Shown here piece by piece: positions 1 to 6,770 of a stretch of 17,563 bases of DNA. Every line of letters starts with the position of its first letter. Position 1 is the stretch's first letter. The stretch covers positions 1 to 17,563 of the forward strand of contig CAIYQH010000121.1 in the NCBI GenBank assembly GCA_903928285.1, given 5' to 3'. Under the pieces are notes generated by a model. It was not told where the DNA came from, ran no database searches, and saw only the letters and a program-made list of their open reading frames with translations. The position numbers and the translations under genes were made by a program. The stretch comes from an uncultured Bacteroidales bacterium. Its GTDB lineage: Bacteria > Bacteroidota > Bacteroidia > Bacteroidales > FEN-979.

Positions 1-88
1 CTGATGTGCTGATGTGCTGATGTGCTGATGGGATGATGTGCTGATGTGCTGATGTGCTGATGTGCTGATTTGCTGATGGGACGATGGG
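1..88. repeat. Octamer tandem array (CTGATGTG)n
   Basis: Eleven contiguous 8-bp units in perfect register. Seven are exactly CTGATGTG; the others are CTGATGGG (twice), ATGATGTG, CTGATTTG and ACGATGGG. Degeneration increases at the right end and the array fades into AGGGTTTG. It starts at the first base, so it probably continues to the left. It is non-coding and ends 95 bp before the dehydrogenase start. The copy number and purity suggest slipped-strand expansion; no function can be read from it. Confidence 0.95.
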
Positions 89-116
89 AGGGTTTGGTTA
101 TTTGAGAATTTTTAAA

Positions 117-131
117 TTTACCAAGATCATT
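117..131 (+). promoter_or_regulatory. Shared upstream motif, copy 1
   Basis: TTTACCAAGATCATT lies 52 nt before the dehydrogenase ATG. A copy with one difference (TTTACCAAGACCATT) lies at 1602-1616 before the thiolase ATG. A 14/15 match upstream of two functionally linked genes suggests a common regulatory site, but no regulator can be named. The A+T-rich stretch 131-183 shows no clear TAnnTTTG -7 box. Confidence 0.35.
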
Positions 132-183
132 TGCTACTGCCTGCGGCCTTTTTTAAAATACCAACCATAATAAATATATTTCT

Positions 184-1515
184 ATGACTTACGAAGAACG
201 ATTACAACATGTTTCCGTGTTGGGCGCTGCCGGGAAAATGGGAAGCGGGATATTACTGCTTACCGCGGTGGAGATGGCCGACATAAGCCTGAAACCTGAA
301 AACAAGGGCAAACCCTTTGTCCTCAATGCCATCGACGTTTCAGATGAAGCGCTGTCGGGGGTGTTGAAATACCTGAAGGCTCAGGTACTCAAGATGGCCG
401 AAAAAAAGGTGGTGGCCCTGCGCAAGGTATATGCCGGTTATCCCGACCTGATCGACAATGATGAGATCATCAACCAGTACATCTTTGATGTGATCAGTCT
501 CGTGCGCCCCTCCACGCGCATGGAGGCTGCCTACGACTCACACATGGTGTTTGAGGCCATCAAAGAAGATCCTGACCTGAAGATCAGCATCTTTACGAAA
601 ATTTCGGCAAACAATCCCCACCAGCCCTGGTTTTTCACCAATACCTCCTCCATCCCGATCACGAAACTGGACGAGGGCGCCGGGCTCAATGGCAGGGTCA
701 TCGGCTTTCATTTCTATAATCCGCCGGCCGTGCAGAAACTGGTCGAGATCATCCGTTCGGCCCATACACTTCCCGAGGTTGAAGCCTTTGCCCTTGCCTA
801 TGCCAGGAGCCTTCGCAAGGTGGTGGTTCCCTCGCACGATGTGGCCGGCTTTATCGGGAACGGGCATTTCATGCGAGATATCCTGCATGCCGCCTCCGAA
901 GTGGAAAAGCTGGGCAGGGAATTCACCTTTGTCGAAGCGGTTTATGCTATGAACAGGATCAGCCAGGACCTGCTGGTAAGACCGATGGGCATCTTCCAGC
1001 TGGTTGATTACGTCGGGGTGGATGTCTGCAGCTTTATCATGTCGGTGATGGATCGTCACCTGAAGGAGGAGACACTGCACTGCCCGCTGCTCGACAGGCT
1101 GCTGGCGCTTGGCGTGAAGGGAGGTCAGTATTCTGATGGTTCCCAGAAGGACGGTATCCTGAAATACGAGAAGGGACGGCCGGTGGCGATTTTCGACCCG
1201 GAAACAAAAGCCTATATCCCCATCAGCGAAATCGAGCCTGCCGTGGATGCCAGGTTCGGCGCTTTGCCGGCAGCACCTACATGGAAATCGGTGGTAGGCA
1301 ACAAAGCCAAAGAGGAGATCCTGCGCGAATACTTCGGCCAGCTTAAAAATGCTTCGGGCCTGGGGGCCGAACTGGCGAGGTTTTATGCCACCCGTTCCTG
1401 CGAAATTGGATCGGCTTTGGTCAGCTCAGGCGTTGCCGCCAACGAAAATGACGTTAATACGGTACTGCTGACAGGCTTTTTCCACGCATATGGTCCGATA
1501 AATAATTATTTATGA
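184..1515 (+). CDS. 3-hydroxyacyl-CoA dehydrogenase, long form
   Basis: NAD-dependent oxidation of a 3-hydroxyacyl-CoA to a 3-ketoacyl-CoA (or the reverse), a cytosolic step of beta-oxidation or chain elongation. The N-terminal Rossmann fold shows G14-x-x-G17-x-x-G20. The catalytic set of the HADH family can be placed: Ser155/156 in NTSS, His176 in GFHFYNP, Glu188 in KLVEII, Asn226 in AGFIGN. The C-terminal domain follows (about 225-305, including RPMGIFQLVDYVGVD). At 443 aa it is longer than the usual 280-310 aa single-function enzyme. The extra ~130 residues hold a DPETKAYIP-type linker and a helical segment that may be a second, degenerate C-terminal domain, as in multifunctional FadB-like proteins. 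No enoyl-CoA hydratase domain is present. The ATG at 184 is preceded by an A+T-rich leader. A thiolase for the next step lies 167 nt downstream. Confidence 0.93.
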   Translation: MTYEERLQHVSVLGAAGKMGSGILLLTAVEMADISLKPENKGKPFVLNAIDVSDEALSGVLKYLKAQVLKMAEKKVVALRKVYAGYPDLIDNDEIINQYIFDVISLVRPSTRMEAAYDSHMVFEAIKEDPDLKISIFTKISANNPHQPWFFTNTSSIPITKLDEGAGLNGRVIGFHFYNPPAVQKLVEIIRSAHTLPEVEAFALAYARSLRKVVVPSHDVAGFIGNGHFMRDILHAASEVEKLGREFTFVEAVYAMNRISQDLLVRPMGIFQLVDYVGVDVCSFIMSVMDRHLKEETLHCPLLDRLLALGVKGGQYSDGSQKDGILKYEKGRPVAIFDPETKAYIPISEIEPAVDARFGALPAAPTWKSVVGNKAKEEILREYFGQLKNASGLGAELARFYATRSCEIGSALVSSGVAANENDVNTVLLTGFFHAYGPINNYL

Positions 1516-1560
1516 TAAACCTTTTTCAAGGGCGCTGACGGATGATTCCCCATGCGGCCC

Positions 1561-1590
1561 TTGTGCCTTCATTGTGTCTTTGTGGTTAAT
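1561..1590. repeat. GTG-rich intergenic repeat motif
   Basis: In the 167-nt gap before the thiolase, the words TGTGCCT, TGTGTC and TGTGGT follow one another at 9-11 bp spacing. The same words in a different order make up the right arm of the inverted-repeat element at 3098-3126, so the two are probably one repeat family. No partner arm was found beside this copy. Confidence 0.5.
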
Positions 1591-1601
1591 AAACGACCTG
1601 T

Positions 1602-1616
1602 TTTACCAAGACCATT
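1602..1616 (+). promoter_or_regulatory. Shared upstream motif, copy 2
   Basis: TTTACCAAGACCATT, 66 nt before the thiolase ATG, differs by one base from the copy at 117-131. It may be an operator shared by the two acyl-CoA genes. Confidence 0.35.
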
Positions 1617-1682
1617 CATGAGCACAAACCCGCCCTGGCAGTCCCGTCACCATCCTTTGGATCAGGAATAAAAAAATTGATT

Positions 1683-2918
1683 ATGAGAAGAAAAGTATAT
1701 ATGGTTGCCGGATACAACACCCTCTCGATGGGTACCGGCCGTAAGGAGTTCAACCCGAAGAAGGAGCGTCCAGGGCTGGAGGAGTATATCCGTGAAGCGG
1801 GGCAGGGAACGCTGAAAATGATTGGCGGAGCAGCCCATGTAGATGAATGTGTCATCGGCAATTTCATGGCCTCCCGTTTTAACAGGCAAGCCAACCTGGC
1901 TGCCTTTTTCCCTTTTGTCGACGAGGGTTTGCGGTACAAGCCCGCCATCAGGGTCGAGGGGGCCTGTGCTACGGGCGGACTGGCGCTGATGAGTGGCATC
2001 AAGAGCGTCCTGGCAGAGACTGCCGAGGTGGTGCTGGTGATCGGTGTGGAGGTACAGAATACCGTGAAGGCCATCTATTGCGCCGACTTCCTGGCAGGTG
2101 CCGGCTGGTTCAAGAACCGCAAAACAGGTCATGCCTATTTCTTCCCGGGGCAGTTCAGCGACAGGGCCGGTGCCTACTTTGAAAAGTATGGCAGGGATAA
2201 AACCCGCCAGGGGCTGGCCCGCTGGTTCCGCAATGCCATTGAAAATGCCAGGCTTTGCCCGACGGCCCAGGAATATCATAACAGTGTGAAGGATCTGGAG
2301 GCCCTGGCCATGATGGAACCCAACGGCAGGACCTTCATCGACAACCTTACCGTTTTCGATTGTTCCAAGGTTTCCGACGGAGCCTCGGCCATCGCCATCG
2401 TGTCGGAAGAGGGGCTGAAACGTTGCGGAATCCCTAAAAGCGAAGCTATTGAAGTAAAAGGCTGGGGACAGATGGAGGAGGATATCACCAAGCCACCCTT
2501 TGATCCTGCCGAACTGACCACGACGAAAGAGGCTGTGAAGATGGCCCTGGCCTCGGCCGGGATTACCAGTGACCAGGTGGCTACGGCCGAAATCCACGAT
2601 TGCTTTACCATAGCAGGGCTGATGTGCATGGAAGCCATTGGCTTTGCCGAAAAGGGCAAAGGTGCCGATTTTATCCTGGAGGGAAATACAGCCCGCAGCG
2701 GCCGCATTCCGATCAATACCACAGGGGGGCTCATTGGCTGGGGACATCCCACAGGAGGTACCGGCGTTCACCAGGCGGTAACCATCCTTGAACAACTCAC
2801 CGGTAAAGCCGGCGATGCCCAGGTACCCATTCCGGCAGGCCGGCCCTATGGGCTTACCGTAAATATGGGGGGGGATGATAAGTCGCTGGTTTCGATTGTG
2901 TACAAACGGGGGGAGTAG
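1683..2918 (+). CDS. SCP2/SCPx-type thiolase (acetyl-CoA acyltransferase family)
   Basis: Thiolytic cleavage of 3-ketoacyl-CoA or the reverse condensation, in the cytosol. The nucleophile is Cys95 in EGACATGG. His305 and Cys307 lie in an HDCF loop and His355 in GWGHPTGG. The C-terminal NMGGDDKS has no cysteine where classical thiolases have CxG. In SCP2-type thiolases the HDCF cysteine takes over that role, so the enzyme belongs to that branch and looks intact. Length is 411 aa, normal for the family. The frame is also open from a TTG at 1677, but the ATG at 1683 gives the natural MRRKVYMVAGYNT start and is preferred. Many relatives sit beside a DUF35 OB-fold partner; none is seen here. The substrate is unknown. 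The upstream dehydrogenase suggests consecutive steps. Confidence 0.92.
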   Translation: MRRKVYMVAGYNTLSMGTGRKEFNPKKERPGLEEYIREAGQGTLKMIGGAAHVDECVIGNFMASRFNRQANLAAFFPFVDEGLRYKPAIRVEGACATGGLALMSGIKSVLAETAEVVLVIGVEVQNTVKAIYCADFLAGAGWFKNRKTGHAYFFPGQFSDRAGAYFEKYGRDKTRQGLARWFRNAIENARLCPTAQEYHNSVKDLEALAMMEPNGRTFIDNLTVFDCSKVSDGASAIAIVSEEGLKRCGIPKSEAIEVKGWGQMEEDITKPPFDPAELTTTKEAVKMALASAGITSDQVATAEIHDCFTIAGLMCMEAIGFAEKGKGADFILEGNTARSGRIPINTTGGLIGWGHPTGGTGVHQAVTILEQLTGKAGDAQVPIPAGRPYGLTVNMGGDDKSLVSIVYKRGE

Positions 2919-2925
2919 GTTTTTT

Positions 2926-3126
2926 CACCACATTAGGCACATAGGACACAATAGGATAATTATAAGGATTTTAGCAGGGGTTTAGGGATTTTTTTAAGCC
3001 ACATATAGTACCTATAATTAACCAACCAGGCTTGCAGGAGCATTGTTATAATGGTTATTGCATATTTCTATGAAACTCTGCTTGCCTCTCCTTTTTTTAT
3101 TGTGTCCTACTGTGCCTATTGTGGTG
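2926..3126. repeat. 201-bp element with ~28-bp inverted ends (MITE/REP-like)
   Basis: Left arm 2926-2953 starts CACCACATTAGGCACA. Right arm 3098-3126 ends CTGTGCCTATTGTGGTG. The reverse complement of the right arm matches the left arm except for one substitution and one inserted base. The 144-nt interior has no ORF or further strong symmetry. No target-site duplication is obvious. The element fills most of the 254-nt gap between the thiolase and the flavoprotein gene. The long loop argues against a simple terminator; a non-autonomous mobile repeat is more likely. Confidence 0.7.
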
Positions 3127-3172
3127 TATTTCCATCATTCTTCACGATAACGCTTTCCATATCTCCAAATTA

Positions 3173-4114
3173 ATGACAACCACCGTTACCAGGCTTTTTG
3201 ACATCGATCTCCCCATCATCCAGGGCGGCATGATCTGGTGCAGCGGCTGGCGCCTGGCCGCAGCTGTCAGCAATGCAGGTGGCCTGGGTCTGCTGGGGGC
3301 CGGTTCGATGACCCCCGAACTGCTCGAAGAACATATCCGCAAGTGTAAAGCCGCGACCGGTAAGCCCTTCGGGGTAAACCTCCCCCTGATCTATTCCCGG
3401 GTGGAGGAGCAGATCGATGTTGTCATCCGTAAGGGTGTGGCGATTGTCTTCACCTCAGCCGGGAACCCGGCTACCTGGACACCCAGGTTGAAAGAGCATG
3501 GCATCATTGTAGTTCATGTGATACCCAATGTGAAATCAGCCTTGAAATGTGAAAAATCGGGGGTGGATGCCGTGGTGGCCGAGGGTTTTGAGGCAGGCGG
3601 CCATAACGGTCGCGAAGAGACCACTACCTTTACGCTGATCCCGCTGATAAGGGAGGCTGTGAATCTGCCGTTGATTGCCGCGGGAGGGATTGCCACAGGG
3701 AGGGGGTTGCTGGCCGCATTGGCTCTGGGAGCCGACGGCGTGCAAATGGGAAGCCGGTTCGTGGCATCGGAAGAATCATCGGCACACGATGCCTTTAAAC
3801 AAAAGGTGGTCGATACGGAGGATGGCGGCACCTTTTTGTCGCTCAAAGCCGTTATGCCGGTGCGGCTGATCCGGAACCGGTTTTTAACGGAGGTGATGGA
3901 TATGGAATTAAAAGGCGCCCTGCCGGAGGAGTTAAAACAATTCCTGGGTAAAGGCCGTGCAAAACTGGGGATGTTCGAGGGCGACACCGACGAAGGGGAA
4001 CTCGAAATCGGCCAGGTCGCAGCCCTGATCCACGATATCAAACCCGCCGCAAAGATCATTCACGATATCATGGCTGAATTCGAATCGGCAAAAGCCGAAT
4101 TGAGGGCACTTTGA
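3173..4114 (+). CDS. FMN-dependent NMO/FabK-family flavoprotein
   Basis: A TIM-barrel flavoprotein of the family that includes nitronate monooxygenase (2-nitropropane dioxygenase) and the enoyl-ACP reductase FabK. The N-terminus has LPIIQGGM. FMN- and phosphate-binding motifs follow: EGFEAGGHNG with the family's catalytic-type histidine at 144, IAAGGIA, and GADGVQMGSRF. A C-terminal GDTDEGELEIGQVAALI resembles the FabK tail. It is 313 aa from the ATG at 3173. The frame is open back to a TTG at 3119, but that would start inside the inverted-repeat element and add residues before MTTTVTRLFDIDLPIIQGG. The choice between nitronate oxidation and enoyl-thioester reduction cannot be made from sequence. 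Neighbouring acyl-CoA enzymes make the second attractive (inference). The stop lies 13 bp from the convergent cytochrome remnant. Confidence 0.88.
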   Translation: MTTTVTRLFDIDLPIIQGGMIWCSGWRLAAAVSNAGGLGLLGAGSMTPELLEEHIRKCKAATGKPFGVNLPLIYSRVEEQIDVVIRKGVAIVFTSAGNPATWTPRLKEHGIIVVHVIPNVKSALKCEKSGVDAVVAEGFEAGGHNGREETTTFTLIPLIREAVNLPLIAAGGIATGRGLLAALALGADGVQMGSRFVASEESSAHDAFKQKVVDTEDGGTFLSLKAVMPVRLIRNRFLTEVMDMELKGALPEELKQFLGKGRAKLGMFEGDTDEGELEIGQVAALIHDIKPAAKIIHDIMAEFESAKAELRAL

Positions 4115-4127
4115 TCACGCCATTTTG

Positions 4128-4589
4128 CTATTTTGCCACCAATGGCCTGATCTTGAGAGCCTTGTTCTTAACCGGTTTCAGGCTGTGGAGGTAATGGTAA
4201 ATAGCGGCGAGGTCGGCCGTCGTCATTCCCGCGGACATGGTCCAGGGCATGATTGATTGCTGGTCGCCGCTTTTAAGAACGGCAGGTGTAAAAACGACAG
4301 GATCATAACCCCTGAAGCGGACGACGAACATCTCCTGTGTCCAGTTACCGATGCCGGTTTCAGGGTCGGGCGTGATGTTGGCGGAGCAGAGCATCCCGCC
4401 GGTCAACCCGAATTCCCTTCCACCCGTAAAGGAAAGTGCCTTGTCGATCTGCCCGTGCCGGGCAGGCGTGTGGCATTCCACGCATCCCGCAGCCCTGACG
4501 ATGTACACGCCATATCCTACCGTGTCGGATTCAGGGGGCTTTACCGAAGGCGACGATTTTCGTGGAAAGAGGTGCAGCACGATGTTCAT
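4128..4589 (-). pseudogene. Diheme cytochrome c, C-terminal fragment (heme 2)
   Basis: This 153-residue frame carries the second c-type heme site CVECH and then MPWTMSAGMTTADLAAIYHYLHSLKP, the usual end of a cytochrome c domain with a candidate Met ligand. Homology-like sequence extends upstream of the ATG at 4589 in the same frame to about 4625 (SNTPPRSDPAFP). So the ATG is probably an internal methionine of the ancestral protein. Alone, this piece has no signal peptide or anchor and would stay in the cytoplasm, where heme cannot be attached. Its ATG overlaps the stop of the upstream fragment as ATGA, so coupled translation is possible, but a decayed gene is the simpler reading. Confidence 0.75.
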
Positions 4590-4885
4590 CGGGAAGGCAG
4601 GATCGGAGCGGGGCGGCGTGTTGCTCCTCCCTTGCCGTCGGTCCCGGCAACGACAGGCCCCGAGAATTTTGTCCAGTCACGCGCAGAATGACAATCGATG
4701 CAGACCATCACATGGTTTGCAAGGTATTTTCCGTGTTCGATGTTGGCCACTGAGATTCCGGGTTTGATCTCCTGCAGGGGGATGTCGGGAAGAAACCAGA
4801 CGATGTAACAGACGATAACCGTTGCAACGAACACCAGGGCAGCTGCCAGAGCGCCCAGGATCACAGGCCGTTTGCTCTTTTTCAT
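4586..4885 (-). pseudogene. Diheme cytochrome c, N-terminal fragment (heme 1)
   Basis: This 99-residue frame starts MKKSKRPVILGALAA with a membrane segment at about residues 8-32. It then has HGKYLANH, the first heme site C62-I-D-C65-H66, and SGPVVAGTDGKGG. After Gly-Gly the frame runs into unrelated sequence and stops at TGA. In intact Bacteroidota relatives, as remembered, that motif is followed by some 75 residues (rest of heme domain 1, including its Met ligand, then the interdomain linker) before the TPP..FPMN segment. Here that segment follows at once in the -1 frame. An internal deletion whose length is not a multiple of three therefore seems to have occurred near 4617-4633. The intact protein would be an inner-membrane-anchored periplasmic electron carrier. 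Confidence 0.75.
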
Positions 4886-4905
4886 TGGAAAGACGTTAAA
4901 ATAAC

Positions 4906-4961
4906 GAATTATGAATATTGAATAATGAACATCGAATTTCGAATGCTGAAGATCGAATCAT
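4906..4961. repeat. Heptamer tandem array (GAATNNN)8
   Basis: Eight consecutive 7-bp units, six starting GAAT, one GAAC and one GAAG, with a variable three-base tail (TAT, ATT, AAT, ATC, TTC, GCT, ATC, CAT). The fixed half and free half keep strict 7-bp phase. It fills about half of the 121-bp gap between the cytochrome remnant and the VOC gene. Function is unknown. Confidence 0.85.
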
Positions 4962-5006
4962 TTTTTTCCTAAATTTCCGGCCGATTGCCTCAATTCACCG
5001 GTGATG

Positions 5007-5393
5007 TTAATGCGTATGCAGTGCAATACGGTTTCCTTCACTATCGAGGAAGATGGCCATATAACCGATATCTTTGGAGATAAGTTTTTTGGGCATCAAA
5101 ACCGAGCCTCCTGCCGCAACGGCGCGGGTAAGTTCATTTGAAACATCGCCACTGAACGCTGTGAAATAAACCAGAACGCCGTCGGAAGAGGGTTTATACC
5201 TTCCGGGCATCAAGACCAGCGAACCGGCCGAACCGATTGAATCGGCAACACAGGGAAACCAGGCCATGTCCATCCTACCAATTTTTGCCCGGGTCAGGCC
5301 GAAGTCAAATACTGCTTCATAAAAGCTGATGGCGCGGTCCATATCGGTAACCGGTATCTCAAACCATCCTACAACATTGTGTTTAATATCCAT
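5007..5393 (-). CDS. VOC-superfamily (glyoxalase/bleomycin-resistance fold) protein
   Basis: A 128-aa single-domain cytosolic protein with two beta-alpha-beta-beta-beta modules. Module 1 begins GWFEIPVTDMDRAISFYEAVF, a hallmark VOC opening. Module 2 carries VLVYFTAF and ends YMAIFLDSEGNRIALHTH, the typical DPEGN-like strand with a terminal metal-site region. VOC proteins bind a divalent metal and act as glyoxalases, dioxygenases, isomerases or resistance proteins; this sequence does not tell which. Length is normal and the start is the ATG at 5393. It is probably transcribed from its own promoter (-7 box at 5427-5434) and could read through into the cytochrome remnant. Confidence 0.88.
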   Translation of the reverse strand: MDIKHNVVGWFEIPVTDMDRAISFYEAVFDFGLTRAKIGRMDMAWFPCVADSIGSAGSLVLMPGRYKPSSDGVLVYFTAFSGDVSNELTRAVAAGGSVLMPKKLISKDIGYMAIFLDSEGNRIALHTH

Positions 5394-5426
5394 GGCGATC
5401 GTTTAGCAGGTTCGTTGTTGTACATT

Positions 5427-5458
5427 CAAATATACGACATTAAATCCCCGGAAATCAA
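5427..5458 (-). promoter_or_regulatory. Promoter of the VOC gene (Bacteroidota -33/-7)
   Basis: Read on the minus strand, TATATTTG at 5434-5427 matches the TAnnTTTG -7 consensus exactly. A TTG at 5458-5456 lies 21 nt upstream, in the expected -33 position. The -7 box ends 33 nt before the ATG. Confidence 0.6.
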
Positions 5459-5501
5459 GTAAAAACGGGAGAAAGAATAGGCAGCATGAGATGCCGGTTT
5501 A

Positions 5502-6674
5502 TTAAAGGCGGTAGCCTATGTTCCATTCAATAAAATCGGAAACGTGGAACTGGTAGGCCACCAGCGTAATTCCCATGAAAAGATGGTCCGTGATATGATA
5601 TTTCAGCCCGACCCGCTGGTGAAAGACCGGAGATTGGTTTGCCAGTTTTTTGCGATACAGGTAAAAAGCGGGTTGGATAAGAATTGAAACGTGATGGATT
5701 ACCAGTTCATAGGAGGGGTAAACGCTGATCATGATCTTATCGGTGAATTTGCCACCATCCGAATCCAGCTCGTTTGCCTCGACCGCTGCCTGGGCATTGA
5801 TCGCCCCGTCGTACCCGACATTGATCCCTGCACCGATCTTTGATTTATTGTTCAGCTGGCGGTTGAACATGACCGAAACGCCGAAAACAGGAAAATAGAC
5901 CCCTTCGTATTTTTCGAGCAGTGGCAGGCTGACCGAATCAAATATCACGTTTTTAACACCGCCGTAGGCGGAAAAGAGCCATTCGTTGCGGGGTGTGAAA
6001 CGTGGAATATCGTGTTTTATAAAAGTGGGCGGATCGAAAAAATTATACCGGATACTGATTTTCGGGGCGATGGTGTTGAACCCTGAATTCGGCTCCTTCA
6101 GGGCCCCGTTTGAAAAGTGGGTCAGGCTGAAGCCTCCTGCCAGTTCGAGCCTGGAGGTAACCAGAAACTGCAGGTTCATGCCGGCGTCGATCATAAACGA
6201 TTCGCCCGCGCCGATGGCCACATTGTACTGGTTGGTTACCGGGTTGTACGATCTCCAGTTGAAAGTGGCACCGAAGCCGATCTCGTAGTTGAGCACCAGC
6301 TTTTTCCACCGTTTAAACGGCGCGTTGAAGAAGCCGAAAACCGCGATTGGTACACCAACCTCCTTATGTCTGAAAAAGTCGGCCAGGTAAAGCCCCACGC
6401 CATACTGGGGATAGTTGTAGGATTGCTGCCACGCGTTTTCACCTGTTGTCTGGGTCGACAACTTCAGCGAAAATGCCTGGAAGGAGTTGATCCTGACATC
6501 CTCGGCATTGACCCCCTTGAGAAATTTATTGGTCCCGAATACATAGCCGTTCTGGTACATCCCCTGGATGGCGAATTTGGGGCTGCAGGTCGCGGCGGGA
6601 ACCACGGTTGTGTCGGGTTGCGCAGCAACCGTAAGCGGGAGTGCCAGTAATAAAAGGATAATTCGATATTTCAC
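5502..6674 (-). CDS. PagL-like acyloxyacyl hydrolase / lipid A 3-O-deacylase family protein
   Basis: An outer-membrane beta-barrel homologue of lipid A 3-O-deacylases, which trim acyl chains from lipid A. A signal peptide (MKYRIILLLLALPLTVAAQ) precedes many amphipathic strands. THFSNG contains His186 and Ser188, matching the His-x-Ser of the PagL catalytic site. The third residue (Glu in Pseudomonas PagL, about 14 residues after the His) appears to be Asn200 in NSGFNTIAPKIS. The ~160 residues after the core (RFTPRNEWLFSAYGG onward) suggest extra strands. At 390 aa it is far longer than the ~150-aa PagL but typical of the Bacteroidota version. The start chosen is the GTG at 6674, because it puts the signal peptide at the N-terminus. 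The frame is open back to a GTG at 6746, whose extra 24 residues look non-native. Confidence 0.8.
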   Translation of the reverse strand: MKYRIILLLLALPLTVAAQPDTTVVPAATCSPKFAIQGMYQNGYVFGTNKFLKGVNAEDVRINSFQAFSLKLSTQTTGENAWQQSYNYPQYGVGLYLADFFRHKEVGVPIAVFGFFNAPFKRWKKLVLNYEIGFGATFNWRSYNPVTNQYNVAIGAGESFMIDAGMNLQFLVTSRLELAGGFSLTHFSNGALKEPNSGFNTIAPKISIRYNFFDPPTFIKHDIPRFTPRNEWLFSAYGGVKNVIFDSVSLPLLEKYEGVYFPVFGVSVMFNRQLNNKSKIGAGINVGYDGAINAQAAVEANELDSDGGKFTDKIMISVYPSYELVIHHVSILIQPAFYLYRKKLANQSPVFHQRVGLKYHITDHLFMGITLVAYQFHVSDFIEWNIGYRL

Positions 6675-6762
6675 AACGAACAGGATAAATAACAACTGCA
6701 AATCCCCGGCGAGTGCACCGGTCGTTGGTTCACGTGCAGCGCACACGACGGGGCATCTGTCG

Positions 6763-6770
6763 CAAAGGTA
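6763..6770 (-). promoter_or_regulatory. Candidate -7 box for the PagL-like gene
   Basis: Minus-strand TACCTTTG fits TAnnTTTG. It implies a leader of roughly 80 nt to the GTG at 6674. No TTG is present at the expected -33 distance, so support is moderate. Confidence 0.4.

Noticed and set aside
1..88. CRISPR array
   Set aside because: Unit of 8 bp with no spacers and no cas genes; it is a simple tandem repeat.
538..1080. Minus-strand open frame (180 codons) opposite the dehydrogenase
   Set aside because: Wholly inside a well-supported gene, His/Gly-rich shadow composition, no motif.
1527..1563. 7-bp stem CAAGGGC/GCCCTTG after the dehydrogenase as terminator
   Set aside because: Loop of 23 nt and no T-run after the stem, so a working intrinsic terminator is unlikely.
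1662..2795. Long minus-strand open frame (377 codons) opposite the thiolase
   Set aside because: It lies antisense to a clear thiolase with all catalytic motifs and has no recognisable domain; long antisense frames are common in GC-moderate genes.
3514..4059. Minus-strand open frame (181 codons) opposite the flavoprotein gene
   Set aside because: Ser/Pro/Ala-rich shadow of a gene with clear FMN-binding motifs.
4119..4146. GCCATT/AATGGC hairpin between the convergent flavoprotein and cytochrome frames
   Set aside because: Only six base pairs with a 16-nt loop, and it overlaps the cytochrome reading frame.
6117..6650. Plus-strand open frame (177 codons) opposite the PagL-like gene
   Set aside because: The minus-strand product has a signal peptide and His-x-Ser motif; this frame shows no domain.
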